Assembly: GCA_003242515.1 (NCBI GenBank)
Contig: QGUS01000096.1
Location: 1-6,629 of the forward strand
Length of the DNA: 6,629 nt
Direction: 5' to 3'
Source of the DNA: Actinomycetota bacterium
Lineage (GTDB): Bacteria; Actinomycetota; Acidimicrobiia; Spongiisociales; ZC4RG35
Shown here: positions 1 to 6,629 of the stretch, piece after piece
How positions within the stretch are numbered: the stretch's first letter is position 1
Layout: every line of letters starts with the position of its first letter
The notes under the pieces: model-generated
The model's input: the letters and a program-made list of their open reading frames with translations, nothing else
Databases searched by the model: none
What the model was told of the DNA's origin: nothing
Made by a program: the position numbers and the translations under genes

Positions 1-50
1 TCCCTCGGGCCCCCCGCCCCGCCCCCCGCCGGCCGGGGGTTCCTGGGGGG
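1..50. other. C/G-homopolymer-rich window edge, probably low-quality sequence
   Basis: The first 50 bases consist almost entirely of C and G runs, more extreme than the GC-rich coding sequence that follows. The hydrolase frame stays open but reads as a Pro/Gly-rich string. The pattern SLG-x-P-x-A-x-x-x-A-x-R-G still aligns with the helix before the YR strand in this hydrolase family. The FLGGN segment where the family usually has a hydrophobic strand suggests base miscalls. Real divergence cannot be excluded. Confidence 0.4.
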
Positions 51-621
51 CAACCCCGCCTACCGGCTGGCGACCCTCAAGGCGCCCTCCTTCCCCCGGG
101 CGGCCCACGACGTCGCCTGCGCGGTGCGCCATGCCGCCCACCACCCCGCCTCGGATGGCACCGTCGCCCTCATCGGCCACTCGGCAGGAGCGCACCTCGC
201 CGCGGTGGTCGCCCTCGACGCCGACCGTTTCGGTGATGGTTGCGTCGACTCCCGGCCCGCCCGGGCGGACCTGCTGGTCGGCCTCGCCGGGGCGTACGAC
301 GTGACGGCTCTCGGGGTGCTCGCCGCTCCCCTGTTCGGGGCCCTCCCTTCCGAGGACCCTGAGCTCTGGGCTTCGGGCAACCCGATGCATCTCGCCTCTC
401 CCGACGACGGCGTCAGGGCACTGCTCATCCACGGCGAGCGCGACACCGTCGTGCCCCTCCGTTTCAGCGAGCGGTTCGCCGCGAGACTCGACGAGATGGG
501 CCTCGCCGCCGCGGTCGAGACACTCTCCGGAGTCGACCATCGAGGCGTCACCGACCCGGCCGTGATCGGGGAGATCGTGGTCTCGTGGATCACCGGGAAC
601 CGCGAGCAAACCGCCTCCTGA
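1..621 (+). CDS. Alpha/beta-hydrolase-fold esterase-like protein, 5'-truncated
   Basis: The frame is open from the first base to a TGA at 619-621, giving 206 residues of a protein whose N-terminus lies outside the window. A GTG at 124 is the first internal start-like codon, but the family signal begins earlier: a YRLA segment and FPRAAHDVACAVR (window residues 21-43) match the strand and helix before the nucleophile elbow in BD-FAE/esterase-type hydrolases, so GTG 124 is not the true start. The nucleophile elbow is GHSAG with Ser61. The likely acid is Asp148 in HGERDTVVPL and the likely base is His180 in GVDHRG, giving a complete Ser-Asp-His triad in the usual order. The protein is probably a cytoplasmic carboxylester or amide hydrolase; the substrate is unknown, and a kynurenine-formamidase-like activity is possible. 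It lies 103 bp upstream of the transporter operon on the same strand, with no evidence of a functional link. The first ~50 bases look unreliable. Confidence 0.85.
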   Translation, partial: SLGPPAPPPAGRGFLGGNPAYRLATLKAPSFPRAAHDVACAVRHAAHHPASDGTVALIGHSAGAHLAAVVALDADRFGDGCVDSRPARADLLVGLAGAYDVTALGVLAAPLFGALPSEDPELWASGNPMHLASPDDGVRALLIHGERDTVVPLRFSERFAARLDEMGLAAAVETLSGVDHRGVTDPAVIGEIVVSWITGNREQTAS

Positions 622-646
622 CCTAGCGGTCGGCCCCGTCCTGGGG

Positions 647-652
647 TAAGGT
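647..652 (+). promoter_or_regulatory. Weak -10 candidate upstream of the binding-protein gene
   Basis: TAAGGT matches the actinobacterial TANNNT -10 pattern in an otherwise GC-rich gap. It would place a transcript start near 659, just before the stem-loop at 663-690, with a leader of about 65 nt. No -35 resembling TTGACA is visible at the expected distance, so this is only a candidate. Confidence 0.2.
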
Positions 653-662
653 CATAACCCGA

Positions 663-690
663 CGACTGCCCGCTTCGCGCGGGTGTGTCG
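663..690 (+). promoter_or_regulatory. Stem-loop in the putative 5' leader of the binding-protein gene
   Basis: CCCGC at 669-673 pairs with GCGGG at 679-683 around a five-base loop. Two G-U wobbles and CGAC (663-666) with GTCG (687-690) extend the stem, with one unpaired base at 686. There is no U-run after it, so it is not a typical intrinsic terminator. It could be a stabilising leader hairpin or the 3' end structure of the hydrolase transcript. No known riboswitch fold is recognised. Confidence 0.35.
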
Positions 691-708
691 GCGAGCAACA
701 TCCCCTGT

Positions 709-714
709 AGGAGG
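709..714 (+). promoter_or_regulatory. Strong Shine-Dalgarno site for the binding-protein gene
   Basis: AGGAGG lies 10 bases before the ATG at 725. It decides the start: an in-frame GTG at 683 lies upstream of this site and would add 14 non-signal-like residues before the lipoprotein signal peptide. Confidence 0.85.
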
Positions 715-724
715 ATCAATCGCA

Positions 725-2593
725 ATGAAAAGCAAGAACCGGTCGTGGCGATGGCTAGCCGCGGTCGTGGTGCTGGGCCTTCTGGTCGCGGCCTGCGGCG
801 GCAGCTCCGGTGACACGACCTCCACTACGGCTGGTGGCCAGACGACCACCACGTCCGGTGACGGTGGAACGACCACCACTCAGGTCGCGGCGAACCCGGG
901 CCTCGAGGGCTGCTCCACGGACCCGCTGAACTGCAACAGCGGTCCGCGGCAGGACGGTGGCGACGTCATCTACCTCATCAACCAGACGTGGGACGGCTGG
1001 AACCTCAACCGTGTCGAGGGCAACTCGGTCTACACCGTCCAGGCCCTGGAGGGCATGCAGGTCGTCATCGGCCAGTACATGCCCGACGGCAACTGGGTGT
1101 GGAACATGGACGTCCTCGCCTCGGAGCCGACCTTCGAGAACGGCGTCATCACCTATGAGCTGAAGGACGGCGTCGTCTGGAGCAACGCGGATGGCTCGAC
1201 CACCCCGGTGTCCCTCGACGACTTCATCCTCCAGTGGAAGTTCCTCAGCGGCAAGCCCGAGCACTGCAACCAGGGTGAGACCGACGACGCCGGCAACCCG
1301 GTCGAGGGCTCCATCGGCTGCTTCCCGGCGAGCACCGCTCGCTACGAGGACGTGGTCGACGTGACCGGGGACGGGAACAAGGTCATGTTCCACTTCCCGG
1401 AGGGCTACAAGTACGCCGAGTGGCACGCCTTCTTCGGCGGCCTGTACTACCCGGCTCACATCGCCCGGGAGCAGGGCTTCGACATCGACACGCCCGAGGG
1501 CGTGGCCCAGGCTTCGGACTGGTTCAACAAGAACGTCCCGACCTGGTCCGGCGGTCCGTACATCATCGAGAACGCCACCCTCGCCGAGCGCGTCGTGATG
1601 GTGCCGAACCCGAACTGGTACGGCTCGGAGAAGCCGACGCTGGACACGGTCACGAAGGAGATGATCTCCGACAACCAGTCGTGGCTCCCGGCGCTCGCCA
1701 ACCGTGAGATCAACGGTGGCTCGCCGGCCTCCTTCACGCCGGATCACATCCAGCAGCTCCAGGGCATGAACGACGTCTACTGGGGCCTCGGCTCCGGTGG
1801 CGCCGTGTGGGAGCACGTCGACGTCAACTTGACGACGCTCTCCGACCCGGCCCTGCGCAAGGCCATCCTGACGGCGATCGACCGTGCGGACGCCCGCACC
1901 CGTATCTTCGGCGACATCAACCCGCAGTACCGCAACAACCCGATCTTCCCGATGAACGATCCGAACTTCTACGAGGATCACGTCGAGAAGTACGGCTACG
2001 GCTCGGGTGATGTCGAGGCCGCTCGCCAGATCCTGGCCGATGCCGGCTACACCGGCTACGACGGTGGCGCTGGTGCGCTGAAGGCCCCCGACGGCTCCAC
2101 GGTGCCGGCGGTCCGGTTCGGCTTCCTGGCCAGCAACACGAACCGTGCCCGGTTCGCCGAGCTGACCCAGAGCTACCTGGCCGAGATCGGCATCCAGGTC
2201 GAGCTCGTGGCTGCCGAGAACCTCGGTGCCCTGCTCGTCTCGCCCGATTGGGACCTGGTGATCTTCGGGTGGAGCGGTTCGCCGCTGTTCACCTCGAGCG
2301 CCAACCAGTTCTACAACTCGGCCAGCGGCTCGAACTTCGGTCACCTGAGCAACGAGCAGGTCGACGAGCTGGTTCAGGCCGTGCTCGAGGCCGAGACCCT
2401 CGAAGAGGCTGCGGATCTGGTCAACCAGGCCATGGCGATCGTCCTTGGCGAGGAGGCGTACACGCTTCCGCTCTGGGACACCATGAACCTCACGTTCGTG
2501 GGCACCGAGCTCGTCAACATCCGCGACAACCACTTCGACAGCACTCGCGCCTACTACAACCTGGCTCAGTGGGGCCTTGCGGCCGCCAACTGA
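725..2593 (+). CDS. ABC transporter family 5 substrate-binding lipoprotein (peptide/nickel type)
   Basis: This 622-residue protein is the extracytoplasmic receptor of the importer encoded downstream. It starts with a lipoprotein signal: basic MKSKNR, a hydrophobic stretch at residues 11-22, and the lipobox VAAC with the lipidated cysteine at residue 24. A Gly/Thr-rich spacer (25-58) tethers the folded domain to the membrane. The SBP family 5 domain spans about 77-600. Its landmarks are YELKDGVVWS followed by SLDDFILQWKF (144-174), GGPYIIEN then NPNWYG (277-300), LRKAILTAIDRADART (378-393) and LADAGYTG (437-444). Four further cysteines (63, 70, 181, 199) could form disulfides in the exported protein. 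The length fits actinobacterial members, which exceed E. coli DppA (about 535 residues). The ATG is fixed by the AGGAGG site and the signal peptide. A strong hairpin follows the stop. The ligand cannot be assigned; di/oligopeptides are the default for the family, but other solutes are possible. Confidence 0.95.
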   Translation: MKSKNRSWRWLAAVVVLGLLVAACGGSSGDTTSTTAGGQTTTTSGDGGTTTTQVAANPGLEGCSTDPLNCNSGPRQDGGDVIYLINQTWDGWNLNRVEGNSVYTVQALEGMQVVIGQYMPDGNWVWNMDVLASEPTFENGVITYELKDGVVWSNADGSTTPVSLDDFILQWKFLSGKPEHCNQGETDDAGNPVEGSIGCFPASTARYEDVVDVTGDGNKVMFHFPEGYKYAEWHAFFGGLYYPAHIAREQGFDIDTPEGVAQASDWFNKNVPTWSGGPYIIENATLAERVVMVPNPNWYGSEKPTLDTVTKEMISDNQSWLPALANREINGGSPASFTPDHIQQLQGMNDVYWGLGSGGAVWEHVDVNLTTLSDPALRKAILTAIDRADARTRIFGDINPQYRNNPIFPMNDPNFYEDHVEKYGYGSGDVEAARQILADAGYTGYDGGAGALKAPDGSTVPAVRFGFLASNTNRARFAELTQSYLAEIGIQVELVAAENLGALLVSPDWDLVIFGWSGSPLFTSSANQFYNSASGSNFGHLSNEQVDELVQAVLEAETLEEAADLVNQAMAIVLGEEAYTLPLWDTMNLTFVGTELVNIRDNHFDSTRAYYNLAQWGLAAAN

Positions 2594-2612
2594 TCCTGGC
2601 GAGTAGTCGATA

Positions 2613-2650
2613 GAAGGGGGCCGGGCATCGCCCGGCCCCCTTCGCATTTT
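2613..2650 (+). terminator. Intrinsic-terminator-like hairpin between binding protein and permease genes
   Basis: A perfect 14-bp stem, GAAGGGGGCCGGGC (2613-2626) with its exact complement at 2630-2643, closes a three-base ATC loop. After GCA comes TTTT at 2647-2650. The stem begins 19 bases after the stop of the binding-protein gene. The stem is very stable but the T-tract is short and offset by three bases, so termination is probably partial. Such hairpins after the binding-protein gene are known in ABC importer operons, where they stabilise the upstream message and lower expression of the downstream genes. Confidence 0.85.
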
Positions 2651-2685
2651 CCCCGAACCATCCCCGGACTGAGTAGCAGACCTCG

Positions 2686-3717
2686 GTGCCCGCGTTTAGC
2701 ATCGCCCCCGTGCTCGTCTACGTGTTGCGCCGTCTGGTGACCACCATCCCGGTGCTGATCGCCGCTACGTTCTTCACGTTCATCCTCGTGGACATGGCCG
2801 GCGACCCGCTCCTCGAGCTCAGGTTCGCCACTCCCCCTGTCCCGGATGCGACCATCAAGGCCCGCGAGGAGTTCCTGTACCTCGACCGCCCTACGCTGGA
2901 GCGCTACTGGCTGTGGCTGACGGGGATCGGCGACACCCGGGGCGACATCGGCATCCTCCAGGGCAAGTGGGGCCCGTCCACGCAGGGCGCCATGGACATC
3001 GGCCAGGAGATCTCGGAGCGGTTCATGATCACCCTCCGGCTGGTCGGGGCAGCCACGGTCTTCTCCCTGAGCCTGGCGGTCATCACGGGCGTGATCTCGG
3101 CGGTGAAGCAATACTCGGTCGTCGACAACGTCCTCACGTTCTTCGGCTTCCTGGCGCTGGCCATGCCCGTGTTCTGGCTCGCCGCATTGATCAAGGAGGC
3201 GGGCATCTGGGCCAACCAGAACCTGGGCACGAACTTCGCCACCATCGGCGCCACCTCCCCGCTCTACTACCGGATGGAGGGCTGGGACAAGTTCATGGAC
3301 GTCGTCCTGCACTTGGTGCTGCCCACCCTGACCCTGATGCTCACCGGCTATGCCGCCATCAGCCGGTACCAGCGGGCCTCCATGCTCGAGGTGCTCAACT
3401 CCGACTACATCCGCCTCGCCCGTGCCAAGGGCCTCCCCAACCGGGTCGTGATGCGCCGGCACGCGCTGCGCACCGCCCTGATCCCGGTGGTGACGCTGGC
3501 GGCCCTCACGGTGTCCGGCGCCCTCACCGGTGCGGTGATCACCGAGACCGTATTCCGCTGGCGTGGTCTCGGCACCTTCCTGACCCAGGCGATCGCCGAG
3601 TACGACGCCTTCGCGGTGATGGCGTTCCTCGTGCTGGCCGGCGTGCTGGTTGTCCTCGCCAACCTGGTGGCGGACCTCCTCTACGGCGTCCTCGACCCCC
3701 GGATCCGGTATGACTGA
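2686..3717 (+). CDS. dppB: DppB-type ABC importer permease
   Basis: This is the first of two inner-membrane channel subunits of the peptide/nickel-type importer. The 343-residue product (GTG at 2686) opens with the family hallmark VYVLRRLVTTIPVLI, which leads into the first membrane segment (about 14-35). An external loop follows, then further membrane segments near 115-139, 148-170, 205-225, 262-287 and 309-332. The cytoplasmic coupling loop that contacts the ATPases is SDYIRLARAKGLPNRVVMRRHALRTALIP (split here: SDYIRLARAKGLP at 239-251, then a basic stretch to Pro267). The C-terminus LLYGVLDPRIRYD is typical, and the length matches E. coli DppB (about 339). The start is uncertain: GTG 2686 has no clear Shine-Dalgarno site, and GTG 2710 would give VLVYVLRR directly, closer to the usual family N-terminus. 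The 3' end overlaps the next gene by eight bases. The symbol marks the family; the substrate is not known. Confidence 0.93.
   Translation: MPAFSIAPVLVYVLRRLVTTIPVLIAATFFTFILVDMAGDPLLELRFATPPVPDATIKAREEFLYLDRPTLERYWLWLTGIGDTRGDIGILQGKWGPSTQGAMDIGQEISERFMITLRLVGAATVFSLSLAVITGVISAVKQYSVVDNVLTFFGFLALAMPVFWLAALIKEAGIWANQNLGTNFATIGATSPLYYRMEGWDKFMDVVLHLVLPTLTLMLTGYAAISRYQRASMLEVLNSDYIRLARAKGLPNRVVMRRHALRTALIPVVTLAALTVSGALTGAVITETVFRWRGLGTFLTQAIAEYDAFAVMAFLVLAGVLVVLANLVADLLYGVLDPRIRYD
2697..2702 (+). promoter_or_regulatory. Possible -10 element for a leaderless permease transcript
   Basis: TAGCAT fits the actinobacterial TANNNT -10 pattern and ends seven bases before a GTG at 2710. That is the spacing expected if transcription started at the GTG itself and the mRNA were leaderless. 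No good -35 is visible. It sits just downstream of the hairpin at 2613-2650, where an internal promoter would make sense. The proposal rests on one short motif. Confidence 0.25.
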
Positions 3718-4639
3718 CAACCTGGAAAACGGCACGACCGCGACCCAGCTCCAGTTGCGCAGCGCGGAGGCCATCACCACCGAGGAGCGCACGCAGCTCC
3801 AGATGGTCATCGCCCGGTTCCTCCGTCACAAGGTGGCGGTGGCGAGCCTGACGGTGTTCATCCTGATCGTGCTCTTCGCCTTCGTCGGGCCCCTCCTCTG
3901 GAAGTACGACCACAACATCTACCGGGAGATCCCGGCCAACCAGCCCCCCAACTGGGACCACCCGTTCGGGACCACCCAGGTCGGCCACGACCTGATGGGC
4001 CAGGTGATGCGCGGCACCCAGCAGACCCTCAAGGTCGGATTCGTGGTCGCCCTGCTCTCCACGGGCATCGGCGCCACCTGGGGCGCCATCGCCGGCTACT
4101 ACAGGGGCCGGGTCGACGCGGTCATGATGCGGATTGTCGACGTCATCATCGTCATCCCGATCCTGGCCCTGGTGCTGGTGCTCGCCGGCCTCACGCGGGG
4201 CACCACCTGGTGGAACGTGGCCCTGATCATCGGGTTGTTCGGATGGCCAAGCACGGCGCGTGTCGTCCGCGGCATGGTGCTGTCACTCCGGGAACAGGAG
4301 TTCGTCGAGGCCGCCCGGGCCATGGGGGCCGGTGACGGGCGGATCATCTTCCGCCACCTCCTCCCCAACACCGCCGGCGTCATCATCGTGGACGCCACGC
4401 TGGTGATCGCCACCGCCATCCTCGTCGAGGCCGGACTCTCGTTCCTCGGCTTCGGCATCCAGGTTCCCGACACGTCTCTCGGTCTGCTCATCCAGACGGC
4501 GCAGACCGCGGTGTTCACCAGACCGTGGTTGTTCTACATCCCCGGTGCCTTCGTGATCATCATCGTCCTCACCATCAACTTCATCGGTGACGGCCTCCGA
4601 GACGCACTGGATCCGAAGCAGCAGATGATCAGGCGATGA
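3710..4639 (+). CDS. dppC: DppC-type ABC importer permease
   Basis: This is the second channel subunit and pairs with the DppB-type protein. The ATG at 3710 gives 309 residues, close to E. coli DppC (300). A hydrophilic cytoplasmic N-terminus (1-35) leads into the OppC_N-type segment RFLRHKVAVASLTVFIL, with a first membrane helix at about 43-63. The family signature HPFGTTQVGHDLMGQVMRGT (85-104) follows, where many members have HPFGTDxxGRD. The EAA coupling loop is EFVEAARAMGAGDGRIIFRH then LLPN (198-220), with the conserved Glu200, Gly206 and Pro219. The C-terminus FIGDGLRDALDPK (291-303) is standard. An in-frame GTG at 3650 lies deep inside the DppB-type gene and would add 20 residues unlike the family. 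The start overlaps the preceding stop by eight bases (ATGACTGA), so it is probably translated by coupling. Its own stop overlaps the next start as ATGA. Confidence 0.94.
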   Translation: MTDNLENGTTATQLQLRSAEAITTEERTQLQMVIARFLRHKVAVASLTVFILIVLFAFVGPLLWKYDHNIYREIPANQPPNWDHPFGTTQVGHDLMGQVMRGTQQTLKVGFVVALLSTGIGATWGAIAGYYRGRVDAVMMRIVDVIIVIPILALVLVLAGLTRGTTWWNVALIIGLFGWPSTARVVRGMVLSLREQEFVEAARAMGAGDGRIIFRHLLPNTAGVIIVDATLVIATAILVEAGLSFLGFGIQVPDTSLGLLIQTAQTAVFTRPWLFYIPGAFVIIIVLTINFIGDGLRDALDPKQQMIRR

Positions 4640-5765
4640 CCATGGTTACCGATCCCTGGCCCGACACCGATCTCCTCCTCAAGGTGGAGGACCTCACCGT
4701 CGAGTTCCCCACCGACGATGGAGTCGTCCAAGCCGTCCGCGGCGTGTCGTACGAGCTCCGCCGCGGCGAGATCCTCGGCATCGTCGGCGAGTCCGGCTCC
4801 GGCAAGTCGGTCTCCTCATTGGCCGTCATGGGCCTGCTCCCCAAGACGGCGAAGATCTCCGGCTCCGCCAAGCTGCAGGGCCGTGAGCTGCTCGGCCTCT
4901 CCGACAACGAACTCTCGAAGATCCGCGGCAACAAGATCGCGATGATCTTCCAGGACCCGCTCACCTCGCTGAACCCGGTCTACACCATCGGTTACCAGCT
5001 CTCCGAGGCGGTCCTGGCCCACCGTGACGTCACCAAGAAGGAGGCCTGGGACCGGGCAGTGGAGCTGCTCGACATCGTGGGCATCCCCAACCCGGAGACC
5101 CGGGCCAACCAGTACCCGCACGAGCTCTCCGGTGGCATGCGCCAGCGGGTGGTCATCGCCATCGCCATGGCCAACGACCCGGACGTGATCATCGCCGACG
5201 AGCCCACGACCGCCCTCGACGTGACCGTCCAGGCGCAGGTCCTGGAGGCCCTCCGGGCCGCCCAGCAGGAGACGGGCGCCGCCATGGTCCTCATCACCCA
5301 CGACCTGGGTGTCGTCGCCGGCACCGTGGACCGGGTGTGCGTCATGTACGCCGGGAAGCTCGTCGAACAGGGCACGGTCGACCAGGTGTTCTACGCACCC
5401 CGGATGCCCTACACGCTGGGCCTGCTGGGCTCGCTCCCCCGCCTCGACGCCAACCGGGCGCACCGGCTCACCCCGATCGTCGGCACGCCGCCGTCCCTGG
5501 TCAACCTGCCGCAGGGCTGCCCGTTCTCGCCCCGGTGCCCGATCGTCCAGCAGATCTGCATCGAGCAGGAGCCGGACCTGTTCCCCGTCGGAGTCGACGG
5601 CCAGTTCGCCGCCTGCCACTTCCACGAGCGTCTCATCGGAGCCAAGCCCGTGGACCTGTTCCCGCCGGTCAACATCGACGAGGAACTGGTGGCCAGCTTC
5701 GAGGCGGCGGCACAGGCCGCCGAGGCCGAGCTCCAAGGGACCGAAGGCACCCACGAGGAGAACCT

Positions 5766-5769
<4 letters not shown>
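4636..5769 (+). CDS. dppD: DppD-type ABC importer ATPase with four-cysteine C-terminal domain
   Basis: This is the first of two cytoplasmic ATPases that drive the importer. The 377-residue product has all nucleotide-binding motifs: Walker A GESGSGKS (51-58), Q-loop FQDP (105-108), signature LSGGMRQR (164-171), Walker B VIIADEP (184-190) with Glu189, and switch His222. The C-terminal oligopeptide/dipeptide transporter domain follows (about 236-330). It holds four cysteines, Cys295, Cys301, Cys308 and Cys327, in the C-x5-C-x6-C-x18-C arrangement of family members shown to bind a [4Fe-4S] cluster. It is about 50 residues longer than E. coli DppD (327), partly through an acidic Ala/Glu-rich tail (about 348-377). 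ATG 4636 overlaps the previous stop as ATGA; ATG 4642 is an alternative and lies better spaced (8 nt) from an AGG at 4631-4633. Its stop overlaps the next gene by four bases. Confidence 0.95.
5756..5760 (+). promoter_or_regulatory. Shine-Dalgarno site for the second ATPase gene
   Basis: AGGAG inside the end of the preceding gene lies five bases before the GTG at 5766. It supports that GTG as the true start despite its overlap with the preceding stop codon. Confidence 0.7.

Positions 5770-6629
<860 letters not shown>

Noticed and set aside
1..621. Functional link between the hydrolase and the importer (for example hydrolysis of imported peptides)
   Set aside because: The genes are only co-oriented, with a 103-bp gap holding a separate ribosome-binding site and possible promoter. 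The hydrolase looks like a general esterase and no sequence feature ties it to peptides.
755..2647. Very long open frame (about 630 codons) antisense to the binding-protein gene
   Set aside because: The + strand frame has a signal peptide, a lipobox and clear family 5 landmarks. In GC-rich genes the antisense frame is often stop-free by codon bias, and this product is Val/Arg/Asp-rich with no recognisable domain.
622..2685. Novel regulatory or mobile system in the intergenic gaps
   Set aside because: The two gaps (103 and 92 bp) contain only the hairpins and short motifs described. No direct repeats, target-site duplications, tRNA-like folds or CRISPR-like repeats are visible.
2566..3810. 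Long antisense open frame across the DppB-type gene
   Set aside because: It spans a terminator hairpin and two gene ends, has a highly charged His/Arg/Glu-rich product, and is explained by GC-rich codon bias.
4816..5754. Long antisense open frame across the DppD-type gene
   Set aside because: It is the shadow of a gene with every ATPase motif intact; the product has no membrane segment or recognised motif.

Overview
The window is GC-rich DNA read almost entirely on the + strand, with dense genes and short or overlapping junctions. It looks like a high-GC actinobacterium (Actinomycetota). The Gly/Thr-rich spacer after the lipoprotein cysteine, the frequent GTG starts and the GC-ending codons fit that phylum. 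Acidimicrobiia is a plausible guess, but nothing here proves it.

Layout: (1) 1-621 is the 3' part of an alpha/beta-hydrolase gene whose start lies outside the window. (2) 622-724 is a short gap with a stem-loop and a strong Shine-Dalgarno sequence. (3) 725-2593 encodes a family 5 (peptide/nickel-type) substrate-binding lipoprotein. (4) 2594-2685 is a gap dominated by a strong intrinsic-terminator-like hairpin. (5) 2686-3717 and 3710-4639 encode two inner-membrane permeases of the DppB and DppC types. (6) 4636-5769 and 5766-6629 encode two ATPases of the DppD and DppF types; the second runs off the window end without a stop.

Together genes 2-6 form a textbook five-component Dpp/Opp-type ABC importer. 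The lipoprotein captures the substrate outside the membrane, DppB/DppC form the channel, and the DppD/DppF heterodimer powers transport. The last four genes overlap by 8, 4 and 4 bases, so they are almost certainly co-transcribed and translationally coupled. The binding-protein gene is separated from them by the hairpin, which probably lets it be expressed at a higher level. The substrate (di/oligopeptide or another family 5 ligand) cannot be read from the sequence.

I see no mobile element, CRISPR array, tRNA or rRNA, and no convincing novel system. The points most worth a second look are the hairpin between the binding protein and the permeases, a possible leaderless internal promoter just after it, and the abnormal composition of both window ends, which looks like unreliable contig-end sequence.
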